Shown: positions 43,584 through 55,571 of the stretch, one piece after another
Layout: each line of letters begins with the position of its first letter
Position numbering within the stretch: the stretch's first letter is position 1
Assembly: GCF_027596085.1 (NCBI RefSeq)
Contig: NC_072463.1
Span: forward strand, 2,871,038 to 2,935,037
Direction: 5' to 3'
DNA from: Anoplopoma fimbria
Taxonomy: Eukaryota; Chordata; Actinopteri; Perciformes; Anoplopomatidae
Length of the DNA: 64,000 nt
Notes under the pieces: model-generated
What the model was told of the DNA's origin: nothing
The model's input: the letters and a program-made list of their open reading frames with translations, nothing else
The model's database searches: none
Translations under genes and position numbers: made by a program

Positions 43584-44449
43584 TCTTTACCCCGAAATGT
43601 GGTTAAAGACATTATCTCCCCCACGTGATTAGTTGAGTTTTTACTCTGCTTTGCCAACTGATCAGCCTCGTTTTGAATTTGTTTCACTTTATTTCTTTTT
43701 CCTGCTTTAGAAAAATGAACAACCATTCTTTATACTCAACAACAGTGACACTCATCTACAGAGCTTCCATCAAACCTTTCTGGAATAAACTACAATGAGT
43801 ATTTTACTCCTCACAGCTCAAGACTTATATATTCTCAGCCAAGTCATCAGTACTGGGCCAACAACATTTGCTACAGAAAGAAAAAACATATTTCAACAAC
43901 AGCAAAAACCCTTTATAATAATTATTAACATTAGAGGCCACCATAGCCTATTTTTATGGTATAGATCTTGAACTTGTTGCAGTCTGTTTTTTTTTTATCA
44001 TTGCCCACCCCCATCAACAACATACTGATTTTAAACTTAAGTAGGATATCAGTTCACAAGGTAACCAGTCAGTCATCACCAAAAGTTCAGCGTCACATGA
44101 CATTTTTTTTTATATGCAAGGCCATTATGCGTGTTGCTGGGAGATCTATCTATATATCTTTATTTTAGGATGCAACTAAAATGAAGCACAGCCTAAATAA
44201 AGTTACGATTTATTTTTAAATGGTGGACTTGCTTATTGCAAATCTGTTCAGAAATGATCCTCAAGTGCAATTGTTGTAATTTAACTAAAAATAAAAGGAA
44301 AAGTTTTTCTGCCTTTCAGGAAAAAGCGGCCTGACTGAATGTAAAGAAAGTTTCTTGGTGTCAACCTAATCTGGTTTCTCTACATCACTTCCTGTCCCTC
44401 CTTCTGAGCCACAAAGCTGAGCGACTCAAGCTGGTTCTTCACAGTCAAC
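43584..44449. other. V30-V31 intergenic
   Basis: No gene seen to 44310; AT-rich, with several short A/T runs. From 44315 it is the V31 promoter region shared with V17 (CACTTCCTGTCC, an ETS-like core, about 65 bp before the ATG). Confidence 0.5.
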
Positions 44450-45013
44450 ATGATGCCATCTCATCTCATCGTTTCCATCATCACTGTACTCTGGATTAAA
44501 GGTACTGCACAGTCATGACATTTAAATAAATGAACTCTTATATTATAATCCACCAATCATTGATCAACGATTTCTTACTGCTGTTTTTCCAGTAATGTAA
44601 TCCAAACTTTTATCCACTAGAAGATATTACAGCACTACTTAACACCGTTTCTTGATCTCTTTACAGGAGTTTACCTCAGTAATGAAAAAGTGTTTCAGGA
44701 TCCAACTGAACTGTTTCACCAACCGAATAGTGAAGTCATCCTGAGCCTCAGACATGAAATCCCGAACTACAACACTATTCTCTGGTATCAGCGCTCAGCA
44801 GGAAACACTTCATTAAAGCTGATTGCCTACATGTATTTTAAATCTCCTACGGTTGAGACAACATTTCAAAGCCACTTTAACGTGAGTGGAGACGGACAGA
44901 AAACAGCTTATCTACACATCCTGAACCCGAGACACCCTGAAGAGAGCGGAGAATACTTTGGAGCAGCCAGTATTACACAGTGATGAAGACAGTGACGCTC
45001 TCATACAAAAACC
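44450..45013 (+). CDS. TRBV: V31, TRB variable segment (family G) lacking both canonical cysteines
   Basis: Duplicate of V17. Leader 44450-44501 (MMPSHLIVSIITVLWIK), donor GTACTG. V exon 44667-44975 is open: VYLSNEKVFQDPTEL, ILSLRHE in place of the C23 motif, W41 in TILWYQRSAGN, and EYFGAAS in place of the C104 motif. One codon shorter than V17 in FR1. RSS: CACAGTG at 44976, 22-bp spacer, ACAAAAACC at 45005. The leader has drifted more than the Cys-less V exon. Confidence 0.88.
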
Positions 45014-46001
45014 TCCATCATGATCCAGCAGATACCATCACACCAACAGGAAACCAGTGAAACCATGTGACACGGCCTCAAACTACTAAATAATGTCTTC
45101 ATTTTAACTGGTTGATTAGAAGAAATTCTTTTGTTCCTTTTATTTCACTGTACTGGTAGAAATTAAAGGACAAATAGATCATAATAATTATAATAATAAA
45201 GATCATGATAATTCATGTATTTACAAAATTGAATAATAATGTAATATATGCCATCAACCTTCACAGTCACACATAAAGGTCGTCTTAAACTGCTCAGCAC
45301 TCTCCAGCGTGCAGATAAAGTCAAAAATGATCTATTGAACTGCTTCGTTGAACTTTTGTTTCGAGACAAATTCTACTGTTGCTATTTAACTTCACACACA
45401 TATTTTGCTTCTCGTTGTCTTCACCTTGTTTTCCTGTTGTGAGTTACCATAAGGCTGCTTTTCAGTCGGTCTGGATGAAGCAAAGAAAGTCAGACGTCTT
45501 GGTTCTGCTCTGTTCTGTGTTCACATTAGGGCTGCGACTCACAATGGCTTTCATTATTGACTAATCAGCTACTTTATTTTTCAGTTTGTTCTAATAACAT
45601 GTCTAATTATGGTCCAAAACCCAAAGATATTCAATTCACTATCACATATCTATCAATATCACGTAAATTATTAAACAATTATTAATCATTTTCTTTCGAT
45701 CGACTGCTCACTTGAACAGCAATTCCTAATTTAAACGAACAAAGAGGTGTAAACAGGAAGTATACCTGTGAAAACAAAGTTTGCTGAACCTCAAATGAGT
45801 ATTATTAAGAACGCAAAGTGAAATACAGTAATGCAGGGCCCTGACATACAGATTCAACCAACAGGTGGAGGCACAGCACATGATATGAAGCATTTATCAT
45901 GAGGATGTAGTGATGAACTAACCCCCACACACACCAACACCCGTCTTCTTTCACCCTGAGCCTTATTTTCTTCCCAGGGTTTCTCACATCAGTGCTTTAT
46001 G
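45014..46001. other. V31-V32 intergenic
   Basis: Shares the V17 3' flank to about 45090. It contains the MITE-like fragment listed at 45537 and, from 45850, the V20/V32 promoter flank. No gene seen. Confidence 0.5.
45537..45712. repeat. MITE-like repeat fragment (hAT-type, fish)
   Basis: Starts TAGGGCTGCGACTCACAATGG and contains GTCCAAAACCCAAAGATATTC and TTCACTATCACA. These strings are typical of an abundant fish element as I remember it. Its distal part is degraded. Confidence 0.6.
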
Positions 46002-46524
46002 ATGTCTTCATGCATGCTGATCTTCTTCTTCATCTGTTCTTATTGTAAGATCTCATCCTGAATTACATAAAAGTAGTCGCTATTTATATCATCATTTATA
46101 AAACACATTTAACTATCATGCTAAAAATACTTTATTGTCTTTGTTTAGCATCATAAATATTTTATAAATCTGCTTTTCTCCACAGGTCAGGTGAGCGCTG
46201 TTACATTTCAACAATTTCCTCCCCAGATAGTGGAGGAGAACACCGAGGTCCAGATTAACTGCAGCCATGATGATACCAACCTTCTATCAATGCTCTGGTA
46301 TCAACAAAGAACTGAAAATCTGTCCATGACCTTTATTGGGTACGGATACGGGAAGAGCCCTCCAAACTATGAGGGTCAGTTTGAAGAACAGTTCGAGCTG
46401 ACGAGAGCAGACACAGTGAGAGGAGCTCTGGTTGTACGCAGAGCAGACCTGTCACACTCGGCTGTGTATTTCTGCGCTGCCAGTACACAGTGATGTGGTT
46501 TGATGCCACTCCCTCACTAAAAAC
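46002..46524 (+). CDS. TRBV: V32, TRB variable segment (family J), apparently functional
   Basis: Duplicate of V20. Leader 46002-46044 (MSSCMLIFFFICSY), donor GTAAGA. V exon 46186-46485: SAVTFQQFPPQIVE, C23 in INCSHD, W41 in MLWYQQRTENLS, C104 in AVYFC, ending CAAST. The CDR2 part (GYGKSPPN) differs from V20 while FR3 is nearly the same. RSS: CACAGTG at 46486, 23-bp spacer, ACTAAAAAC at 46516. Confidence 0.92.
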
Positions 46525-46631
46525 CCTCATCTTGTTCCATGAGATGTGTTCATTTGCACAAGAGGTGGTGTCTCTCTAAAAACATCATTGGAGGAAGCTG
46601 TGTTCCTCCTGCTGCAGCATAAACCTGAAGG

Positions 46632-47103
46632 ATGGCACCACTTGTGATAGCATTTCTTCTCATCTTGCTTCAATGTAAATACTTTAGCTGCAACACAACA
46701 ATCTATGAATGTTTTTTCACTGTGGCTTCTGTATCAACTGCTTTTTAAATCTGTGTTTTTCTCCACAGATCAAGCTACGAGTGTGACGTTTGAGCCATCC
46801 CATCCCAGAATAGTAAAGGACACAGCCAGGGTAGAGATTAAATGCAGTCATAATGACAGCAGTCTTACTTTAATGCTCTGGTACCAGCAAACAGAGAGCG
46901 GTCTGATTAACTATATTGGATACGGCTTCACCGGCAGTGAACCCAACTATGAGAAGCAGTTTGAAGATCGGTTCAAGATAACAAGACAAGGCGTCCAAAC
47001 AGGAGCTCTGATTATTCCCAGTGTGAATCTATCAGACTCTGCTGTGTATTTCTGCGCTGCCAGTACACAGTGATGTGGTTAAAGTCAGCCCCTCACTAAA
47101 ACC
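46632..47103 (+). CDS. TRBV: V33, TRB variable segment (family J), apparently functional
   Basis: Duplicate of V21. Leader 46632-46674 ([14 protein letters not shown]), donor GTAAAT. V exon 46769-47065: [15 protein letters not shown]23 in IKCSHN, W41 in [12 protein letters not shown]104 in AVYFC, ending CAAST. Substitutions sit in CDR1/CDR2 (LHV to [13 protein letters not shown] to [10 protein letters not shown]). RSS: CACAGTG at 47066, 22-bp spacer, ACTAAAACC at 47095. Confidence 0.92.
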
Positions 47104-49133
47104 CTGCTCTCTCTCTCTTTCTCCTCTGTTGTCTTCATGTTGAAGATCCTGAGAGGCAGGATGAATAAACCTCTGACAGAAACAACAGGCTGATTTTAAA
47201 ACCAAATTAAAATAATATGCTTCCTAACAGTTGGACTTTCTCTAGGAATCATAAAAGTGAGATGGAATTTATGAATTAAATATACTGGCAAAGATTTAAC
47301 TCATTTCAGCAGACGAAATCAATTTCAAGATTTCCACAATTTATACGAAGCAAGTGCTGCCATTTACAACAAAAAAAGCTGACAGGACAAAAAATGAGTA
47401 TTCAAAAATAGGATTATAATAAACATTCAATGTACATTCAGTCAGACACATGAACAGACCAGATGTTGATTAAAAAAAATGTTTTTTGTGACCACTCCCA
47501 ATAAGAAAACACCATTATTTGCACAGACAGGTGAGTTATGTCAAGAAATGACAAAAACCAACAACCTCAACAAATACCAGTTCAGCCTCAAAATATTCAA
47601 TACAATTCATTCATATTTCACCAAATAAAAAGCATGAAAAGTATCGTAAAAGTGCCAAACAAGCAAAAGAAAAGCTCAATTGAAATAAACTATTAAGAAA
47701 AGTACCAAGAAGCGAAAAGCAGAAAAAAGACGAACGTTGACGAGACCAAAACTACGGACCCCAAATAGAAACGTTAGCTAGTTAGCTTAGCGCACTAACG
47801 TAAGTTAGTAGACACACACCTAACTATATTAATGTTATTCATCTACATCAAGATACTGTCAGAATGTCATAACCGTTAGCTTAGCTTAGTCAACGGTTGC
47901 TAGCTTAGCCAAATGCACTTTACATTGATGATTTTTGGGCAGTCATTTCCCAAGTTTTACACACTAATGTAGTGTTTTATTAAAAATATAACTCTCCTAA
48001 AAAACAGTGGGAGTTTGCGCGTGCATCAACAGGAGTGGGCGGAGCTAAGTAATCAATTAAGCAATCACACTTTACTTGTTTAGAACAACAGTGTTTCACA
48101 CAATTAAGCAGTGACCAATCATGTTCCACCGATTATCAGGTTTTCATCCAATCACATGAATTCAACACATTTACAGGTGATGGATAAGACATTTAAATTT
48201 TGTCAACAATAAAAACACTAAATAATCATAAGAGGTATAAGAGGAAAACTTGAGCCATAAAGAATATTCAAGAAGCAAGAACTGAGAAAAAGATAATTAA
48301 ATGAGTTAACATAATTAAATGATCATCAGGGATAAATTGACATTAAGTTTTTCAGTATAATCAAAAACTATTCCACACCTACGGGCAATTTAGAAAAAAA
48401 TGTCTTTGGAGAGACAATATGCTCCGATTCATTTAATAACATTGCTTTTATTATGAATTCTGTTAGATGAGTTCTGCTCGTCTTTAGTGGGAATGAAAAC
48501 CTGCAGATAACTGTCTAACTTTGAAAACGAGCACTGCATTGTTGTGGTCTGCTTATGCTTTTTAAATAACATAATTTACAAAACTGGCTTCATGAAAAAA
48601 AAACTATTTAGGGAATTTAAAAAGGTTGTGTGCTGGAAGTAAAAGTATGCTGAAGGCAAATAAACACAAAACAATGTAGGCCTGCATTAAAAAAAATACA
48701 ATAAGAAATTCAAGTATCAGGCCTAGAAAAAGATCAAGCTTTCATTTCTCATATTCTTTACATGTTTCCAAAAATCACATCACTCGCCATTTCTATTGTG
48801 ATACGAATTTAAGCTTTACAACCAGTACACCAAGAAAATCCATAAAAATGATTAATTCATTTCTGATCAGAAATAAAATTGCACCAAAGAAGGAGAAGCA
48901 GGTAGAATTTTTTTTTTAACAAGATCAGCTGCGAGCAGAGGAAGTAGAGGAAGAGGAGGTGTGATGTATGGAGAAGTGAAGTCATCTCTCATTTCATTTT
49001 TGAGACCGGAGCAACATGTGAATGCTCCACCTCTGATAGCAGATCTCAGTCAGCCTTTATGCTGGAATTGTAAACTTAAGATGAAAACATTTGTGAGTTT
49101 ATTTGTCACTGTTGCACAGATCTTGGCTTAAGG
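47104..49133. other. V33-V34 intergenic, gene-free
   Basis: Two kilobases without a supported gene. At 47765-47915 there is a cluster of GTTAGCTAGTTAGCTTAGC-like repeats. AT-rich sequence with poly-A runs fills the rest. The V34 promoter should lie in the last 150 bp. Confidence 0.5.
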
Positions 49134-49669
49134 ATGTCTCCAGCTTTATACACATTGGGATTTTTACTGCTTTTGCTTACAAGTAAGTCTGATTAAATGT
49201 GTTGTGGCTACGTTACATAGACTAAGTACTGTTGACTCTGTAACATCTGCACCGCAGTGTGTTTATGGTGTTTCTTGAATTCAAACTTTAACCCACTAAT
49301 GACATTAATTCTCTTTATTCACAGGAAAAGTGGAGAGCGTTTCCTTTGAGCAGTCCTCTTCTCAGGTTGTGAAGGCCGGTACTGAAGAGCTCAGGATCAG
49401 CTGCAGTCATGATGACAGCAACCTCCAGGTGATGTTGTGGTACCAACACAGAGAGAGCGGTCGGTCCATGAGCCTCATCGGCTACACGGTCCTCAAGGGG
49501 GAACCGAGCTACGAGGAGCAGTTCAAAGACTCCCGGTTCCAGATAAAGGCTGAAGACACAAGGAAAGGATCTCTGATCATTCGCTCAGTGAACTCATCAG
49601 ACTCAGCGGTGTATTTCTGCGCTGCCAGCACACAGTGATGTGGTTCAATGCCACTGCTTCACTCAAAAC
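49134..49669 (+). CDS. TRBV: V34, TRB variable segment (family J), apparently functional
   Basis: Leader 49134-49182 ([16 protein letters not shown]), donor GTAAGT. V exon 49325-49630: [15 protein letters not shown]23 in ISCSHD, W41 in [13 protein letters not shown]104 in AVYFC, ending CAAST. FR3 contains one more residue (FKDSRFQIK) than V20/V21. RSS: CACAGTG at 49631, 23-bp spacer, ACTCAAAAC at 49661. It has no partner in cluster 1. Confidence 0.91.
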
Positions 49670-50976
49670 CTGCTGCGACTCATAGCAGCTGCTGAACAGG
49701 AGTTTATTTGGAAAATATGATGCTGTTTATCAGGTTATGATTCATGTATTGCTCTGCTGATTGATGGGACGTTTAATTACATTTAGTAAATGTATTCACT
49801 ACAAAAAAATATATATAAATAATATCATTAACAAAATCATGTACCAAAATGTAATTATTAAAGTTGCATATTAAATATAAATAAATTAAACTAAACACAA
49901 ATAATGGGACTTACTTAATTGTATGTTATGTTAGCATAAGAGCTGTTGCATATTGTAACACCGTAGTTGCATTCAATAATAATGAAACATCTTGTAAGCA
50001 GACAATGCATTTGATTACAGAAATGCATTTCTTGATCATTTCACATTTTATGGACTAAACGATAACTCAAGAAAGTAATTGCCAGATTAATTGATAGTGA
50101 AAACCCCTAAACCAGATCTCCTGCTTGAAGCTTCTGTTAATAACTATGCATTTTCTTTCCCAGAGTCAAAGGGCTCAGTCATTCCTGTCAATGACGGGGC
50201 CTGTAAAGTGAAACTGAAATTCAAAAATGAATTCATTCCTCCTGATGCAAATTTTAAAAAATGCACTACAGGAACACACCACTGATTTTGTTTTGTTTGT
50301 CAAGTTTTTCTTGTGATACAAATGGGCTACAAATGCATTTCGTCGGGCATCCCTGTGTTGCATAATGAAAATACATGATTCCTTGAAAAATTCACTTTGA
50401 AAATGTTACAAGACAGAAACCATCATGATACATTCTGTGTGAGTGTTCATCCCCTCTGTTTATTTTGTTAATCTGCTGTAATGATTGACTGTTCCTAACA
50501 CTGTAAATCCTCTTGAGATGCATCACTCATCTCATCTTATGTTGGTGAGCAAAAACACCAGCAGAGAAAACAAGACTAACACAAGTCAGGTGTGCAGAGG
50601 GAAAATAAGTCTGCACACAAGAGGAACTCAAGTTATACAAACTAACAAACTGTCTGGACTAACCGATGCCGAGCAGAGAAAACAGAGCACCCAAAACAAA
50701 ACCTCGATCAACAAAAACAAAGGAGAACTGGAACTAAAGAGAGTCCAAAAACCATGACAATAAAAAGTTGTCCAGAAATTAACTTCAATGAATACTGAAA
50801 AAAAAACATCATCTTAAAATCTTCGCAGTGCTCTTGAGCAAAGAACTTCATCCTGCAGTTGCAGCTCAGTGTCCACTAGGAGACTGAGGCTGTTCTGAGA
50901 AACTCCCTCTCACTTCTATAGGTCAGACGTTGTCACTGTAGCAGAACAGTGAGGTCCACCTAAAGACAGAGTTGTG
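49670..50976. other. V34-V35 intergenic
   Basis: No gene seen. 50036-50097 looks like a fragment of the MITE-like repeat (GGACTAAACGATAACTC, CCAGATTAATTGATAGTG). From 50850 on it is the family L promoter flank shared with V23. Confidence 0.5.
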
Positions 50977-51463
50977 ATGGTAAACATGAAGCTTCTCCTG
51001 GTTGTCGTTCTCATCCTCACCAGTAAGAACATTTAAATTCAGTTTAAAGAAAGCTACTTCTTCTCTCTCGTTGAAGTTGTTAATTCATTTGTCATTATTG
51101 TTTTTTCTTGATTTCCAGATTCCTCTGCTGGGGTAAAAATTGAGCAGCCTCCATCTTTATTCAGCCTTGAAGGAGACCCGACTGTAACTTTACCGTGTGA
51201 ACAAGATGAAGAAGACAACTTCTACATGTACTGGTACAGACAAAGCAGCAGTGGGGGATTACAGCTGGTCACATATTCTCTCAGTAACAACGCGTGGAGC
51301 ATCGAAGCTCCGTTCAACAAATCCAAGTTCTCCATGTCCCGGCCTGCGGTGCTCAGCTCCTCTCTGCAGATCCACCGTGTGGAGGCCGGAGACTCAGCTG
51401 TGTTTTACTGCGCCACCAGAAGAACACAATGATTCAGAAAGCCTCAGCAGCTAAACAACAACC
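50977..51463 (+). CDS. TRBV: V35, TRB variable segment (family L), open, unusual heptamer
   Basis: Leader 50977-51022; the second ATG (50986) gives [12 protein letters not shown]. Donor GTAAGA. V exon 51119-51424 after [22 protein letters not shown]23 in LPCEQD, W41 in [13 protein letters not shown]104 in AVFYC, ending CATRR. RSS: CACAATG at 51425 (one mismatch), 23-bp spacer, ACAACAACC at 51455. It is the last V before D2, and paralogue V23 is the last V before D1. Confidence 0.9.
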
Positions 51464-52602
51464 TCAAGAGGAAACCAGGAAGAGGTGACAGAGAGGAGGG
51501 ATGATGAGGAGGGTGAATGTGATGAACTCTGAAGGATTCTGTGTAAAAGCAACAGACCAACATCAGTGTGACATGAAAAAATAAAGAAAACTTGTTTTCA
51601 AAAATCTATTAATTCATTAAAAAAGGGACAAGAATGCTTCTCCATAAGTCACAATGTTTCCTGCAACACCACAGCGCTGATCAGTTGAGATAAGTGAGCA
51701 GGTGTTAAGGTGGTAGAGAAACACATTCAGTATTCTGTTCCTACAGAGTTTCTCTAATCTGTGTCGTGGAGTAGTTCAGTCTCTGTTATGTTTTATATGA
51801 CTATTATTCTCTGTGCATCCTGACAAGATGAAACTATATGAAGTTGAACAGGTTATCATACACTGCTCTCTACAGGGGTCATGTGGGATTACACTTTAAT
51901 TATCAAAATGATCAGCTTGAGCTTTTCAGAAGTCAAGATATGTCAAATAGTTAAAGTTGTATTTGAAATGGAAATTTAGTGCAGGCTGAAATTTACATTT
52001 AACATATTAGTGTTCTCTGCAGAACAACGGTGACATAACATCATAGAAATGCTTCATCTCACAATTTAGTAGATATAAGACCATAAAAAGGTTGTATTCA
52101 CACTGGTTATCCTACCAATTATTTGTTTGAATACTAATTTTAGATTAAAAAAAAATGTTATTGTAATACCTCAACAGACAGGAAGTGCTTTCAATAAAAA
52201 AAATTTAGAGGAAGAAATACATAAACATAGAATTTTCATTGAAGGTAACATATCATAGCCTTTAGCTAATTTGGATTTGTGGAATGTAACTATGTTTATC
52301 TACTCATGTACTGAAGGACTATTTTGAGGTAGTTGCACTTTACTCGAGTATTTCCATCATTAGCTATTTTATACTTCTACTCCACCACACTTCAAAAGGA
52401 AAATATTCTAATTATTATTCCACTATATTTATTTGGCAGCTTTAGTAACTTTGCAGATTCACATTATTAAAACAAAATAAAATCCACAGATACATTTTAT
52501 TTTTCTGTTATTATGGATTGAGTTAAGAGTAGTTTCCAGCTGTAACACTGAATTGATGCTTACATATTAATGCATCAATAATTATGAGCCAATAATAAAA
52601 TA
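51464..52602. other. V35 to transposon, includes left half of a split repeat
   Basis: 51464-52230 has no recognisable gene. 52240-52600 is the left part of a common fish repeat (TTTGAGGTAGTTGCACTTTACTCGAGTATTTCC; TACTTCTACTCCACCAC; ending near TTACATATTAATGCATCAATAAT), which is interrupted by the Tc1-like element. Confidence 0.6.
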
Positions 52603-53964
52603 CAGCGGGTAAAATAAGTGTTGAACACGTCACCATTTTTCTCAGTAAATATATTTCTAAAGGTGCTATTGACAAGGAATTTTCACCAGATGTCGGTAAC
52701 AACCCAAGTAATCCATACATACAAAGAAAACCAAACAAATAAGTTCAGAAAATAAGTTATGTGTAATAAAATGGAATGACAGGGAAAAAGTATTGAACAC
52801 GCTTACTGAAATGTATTTAATACTTGGTACAAAAGCCTTTGTTGGTAATGACAGCTTCAAGACGCCTCCTGTACGGAGAAACTAGTGGCATGCATTGCTC
52901 AGGTGTGATTTTGGCCCATTCTTCCACACAAACAGTCTTCAGATCTTGAAGGTTCCGTGGGCCTCTTCCATGAACTCTGATCTTTAGTTCTTTCCATAGA
53001 TGTTCTATTGGATTCAAGTCAGGCGATTGGCTGGGCCATTCTAGCAGCTTTATTTTCTTTCTCTGAAACCAGTTGAGTTTCCTTGGCTGTGTGTTTGGGA
53101 TCATTGTCTTGCTGAAATGTCCACCCTCGTTTCATCTTCATCATCCTGCTAGATGGCAGCAGATTTTTATCCTTCCTTCAATTAAATGAAGTTTGCCAGT
53201 GCCGTATGCTGATGTTCCCAAACTTCACTGATAATTGCCATTTTCCAAACATGGTGTGTATTATGGCATCCTCTGTCAGAAATCCCAGTATTTCACAGGC
53301 TTGTCTAAATGTTGTGCAGCAGCTTCAACATGCTTTTTCTTCAGCAGTGGAGTCTTGCGTGGTTTATGAGTGAAATTGTTTTCTTTGAAACAATGTTCTT
53401 TCCAGGTCTTTCTGAAGAGTGGTCCTTTATGGACCTCTTCTGATAATTACAGTCCTCTGTCAGAAACTGGAACATTCCGGAAGTTTAGAATGTTCTTTCC
53501 GGATTATGGCCCCAAACTCAATGCCATCAGTATGTTTTGCAACAATAAGGTTGTGAAGGTCTTGAGAGAGCTCTTTGCTTTTACCCATCATGAGATGTTT
53601 CTTGTGTGACACCTTGGTAATGAGACACCTTTTTATAGGCCATCAGTTGGGACTGAACCAGCTGATATTAATTTGCACTGACAAGGGGCAGGATTGCTTT
53701 CTAATTACTGATAGATTTCAGCTGGTGTCTTGGCTTTCCATGCCTTTTTGCACCTCCTTTCTTCATGTGTTCAATACTTTTTCCCTGTGTCATTCAATTG
53801 TATTACACATAACTTAATTTCTGAACTTATTTGTTTGGTTTTCTTTGTATGTATGGATTACTTGGGTTGTTACCGACATCTGGTGACAATTTCATGTCAA
53901 TAGCACCTTTAGAAATACATTTACTGAGAAAAATGGTGACGTGTTCAATACTTATTTTACCCTG
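52603..53964 (-). mobile_element. Degenerate Tc1/mariner-type DNA transposon
   Basis: Long terminal inverted repeats of about 200 bp begin CAGCGGGTAAAATAAGT on the left and CAGGGTAAAATAAGT (read on the minus strand) on the right. They are flanked by TA (52601-52602 and 53965-53966), the Tc1 target. A minus-strand transposase end at 52817-53104 shows [19 protein letters not shown], the typical Tc1 DDE-domain stretch. The upstream part is broken by stops and small deletions, so the element is not autonomous. Confidence 0.88.
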
Positions 53965-54254
53965 TATATGATTTTTTGCTGTATATGATTTTTTAAATGG
54001 GCCATTTTTGCATGAAGAGTTCATTCACTTTATGTATATTTTGATGCAAATGCTTTTGTACTTTTGCTTAAGTAACCTTTTAATGCAGGACTTTTACTTT
54101 ACTTATTTAAAACATTGTACTGTAAATTTGATATTATAATTTGGTGTTGATTTGGTGGTCAATTTGATAACAGATTTTTTACCCAGTTCCCTTTTAAAGA
54201 CTTATGTTGAAGATATGAAGAGCAATTTAAAGATCCCAGTCACATCTGTCAGTA
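53965..54254. repeat. Right half of the fish repeat split by the Tc1 element
   Basis: From about 53990 to 54125 it reads GGGCCATTTTTGCATGAAGAG, TTTTGTACTTTTGCTTAAGTAAC and TTTTAATGCAGGACTTTTAC. This continues the repeat broken at 52602. The rest to 54254 is unassigned and leads into the D2 upstream block. Confidence 0.6.
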
Positions 54255-54535
54255 AAAGTGTGTCTCCTCAGTTCACTGGTTGCTGGGTGGATAAAGAGGT
54301 GTGACCAGCAGAGATGTCCCTCCCTCTGAACATCTTCATACAAACAAACAAACAAAGAGCAGTTCCTCTCTTCCTTCACACCGTTGTTGCTTCTTTTCTT
54401 AGCTCTCCCAGAAATAGCAGCAGTCAGTCAGCCCGACCTGAACAGCTGCTCTCTCACACAGAGAGAGATGGAGGCTGAGATATGGAGGAGCTGGGTGGGG
54501 GAAGGAGGGAGGAGGGGAGAACCAAAGAGACTTCA
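54255..54535 (+). promoter_or_regulatory. Conserved block upstream of D2, candidate germline D promoter
   Basis: Matches 27750-28031 almost base for base, with AGGTGTGA at 54297, the CAAA repeat, E-boxes and the G-rich stretch. The similarity begins abruptly at GTGTGTCTCCTCAG and runs through D2 to J2.3. Confidence 0.5.
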
Positions 54536-54563
54536 GGTTTTTGTGTGATGCTTTTTCACCGTG

Positions 54564-54575
54564 GGGACAGGGGGC
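54564..54575 (+). other. TRBD: D2 diversity segment with 5' 12-RSS and 3' 23-RSS
   Basis: Core GGGACAGGGGGC, the same as D1. 5' RSS: GGTTTTTGT (54536), 12 bp, CACCGTG (54557). 3' RSS: CACGGTG (54576), 23 bp, ACAAAAACC (54606). All bases from nonamer to nonamer equal D1. Mammalian TRBD2, by contrast, differs from TRBD1, so here both clusters offer the same D. Confidence 0.95.
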
Positions 54576-54966
54576 CACGGTGATACAATCCTATAGAGCC
54601 GCCGTACAAAAACCTCCTCCCATTGACACCCATTGTGTAGACTGCTACATGCTACCTGGGACACTCTGGAGAGCAGAAAAATCAATAATCTGAAGGTGTG
54701 TACGCTGTCAGGACAAACTGGAACTGGAAAGTCAACATTAATGGAAAAATTGGCTGAAAATTAGTTTTAAAAAAACAAGTTTTTAATCATATCTGGAGCA
54801 CTGGATGAGTCTCGTAAACATCTTCACAAAAGCATCATATTTTGGACATTATGAATCTCATCCTGCACGTTAAAACCTTCTTCATCCTCTGGATTATTAC
54901 ACTCTGATTAAACATGAGGGTTATGGAAAGTTTTGAGACATTTTGGTAGAGGAGACATTCAGTGTG

Positions 54967-55017
54967 ACACTGGATCTGAAGCTTACTTTGGAAAGGGAAC
55001 AAAACTCACTGTTTTGG
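54967..55017 (+). other. TRBJ: J2.1 joining segment
   Basis: TGSEAYFGKGTKLTVL, donor GTAAGT. Heptamer CAGTGTG at 54960, nonamer-like CATTTTGGT. Confidence 0.92.
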
Positions 55018-55148
55018 GTAAGTAGCATCTCTCACTGCTGTAGTTCACTGGTACAAACTTATAATAGTTTAAATGTTGGTATGAAAGTGAAAGAAAAAAA
55101 CAGTTGTTGGTAAAAGCTGAAATATTGAGCTGAAGTGAAAACACTGTG

Positions 55149-55200
55149 ACCAACACTCAACCTGCTTACTTTGGCCAAGGAACCAAACTGACTGTTTTAG
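55149..55200 (+). other. TRBJ: J2.2 joining segment
   Basis: TNTQPAYFGQGTKLTVL, donor GTAAAT. Heptamer CACTGTG at 55142. One residue differs from J1.2 (Q for E). Confidence 0.92.
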
Positions 55201-55332
55201 GTAAATATTCAGTTTATTAATGAGTTTTGTTAAATGTCACATTGTTATAAAGTCCTCATATCAGTAAAAAAATCTTTCAAAGATAGTTCTGGAAAGACTG
55301 AGGAGTTTCATGTTCAGTATTTCTACACTGTG

Positions 55333-55383
55333 ACAATGTAAACGAGGCTTACTTTGGAAAAGGAACCAAACTGACTGTTTTGG
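55333..55383 (+). other. TRBJ: J2.3 joining segment
   Basis: NVNEAYFGKGTKLTVL, donor GTAAGT. Heptamer CACTGTG at 55326. One residue differs from J1.3. Confidence 0.92.
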
Positions 55384-55523
55384 GTAAGTCAACGATGGTT
55401 TGAATGGAACAAATGTAAAAAGATTTGTCATTAGGGTGGTGCATTAAGTTAAGTACATTAAATGAATGTACTTTGTAGTTCAAGTTAAGCTCAGTACTTT
55501 TGATGTTAAGCTTAAGCGCTGTG

Positions 55524-55571
55524 CCAATTACGAAGCCTATTTCGGCCAGGGAACTAAACTGACTGTTCTCG
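55524..55571 (+). other. TRBJ: J2.4 joining segment
   Basis: NYEAYFGQGTKLTVL, donor GTAAGT. Heptamer CGCTGTG at 55517. The only intact J of the Q-type (AYFGQG after EA) in the repeated part of this array. Confidence 0.9.

Noticed and set aside
43968..44168. 66-residue frame between V30 and V31
   Set aside because: Low complexity, no copy at the equivalent place in cluster 1, no leader or Ig signature.
47765..47915. GTTAGCTAGC-rich cluster considered as a CRISPR-like or satellite array
   Set aside because: Units are short and irregular with no spacer structure; the genome is a vertebrate.
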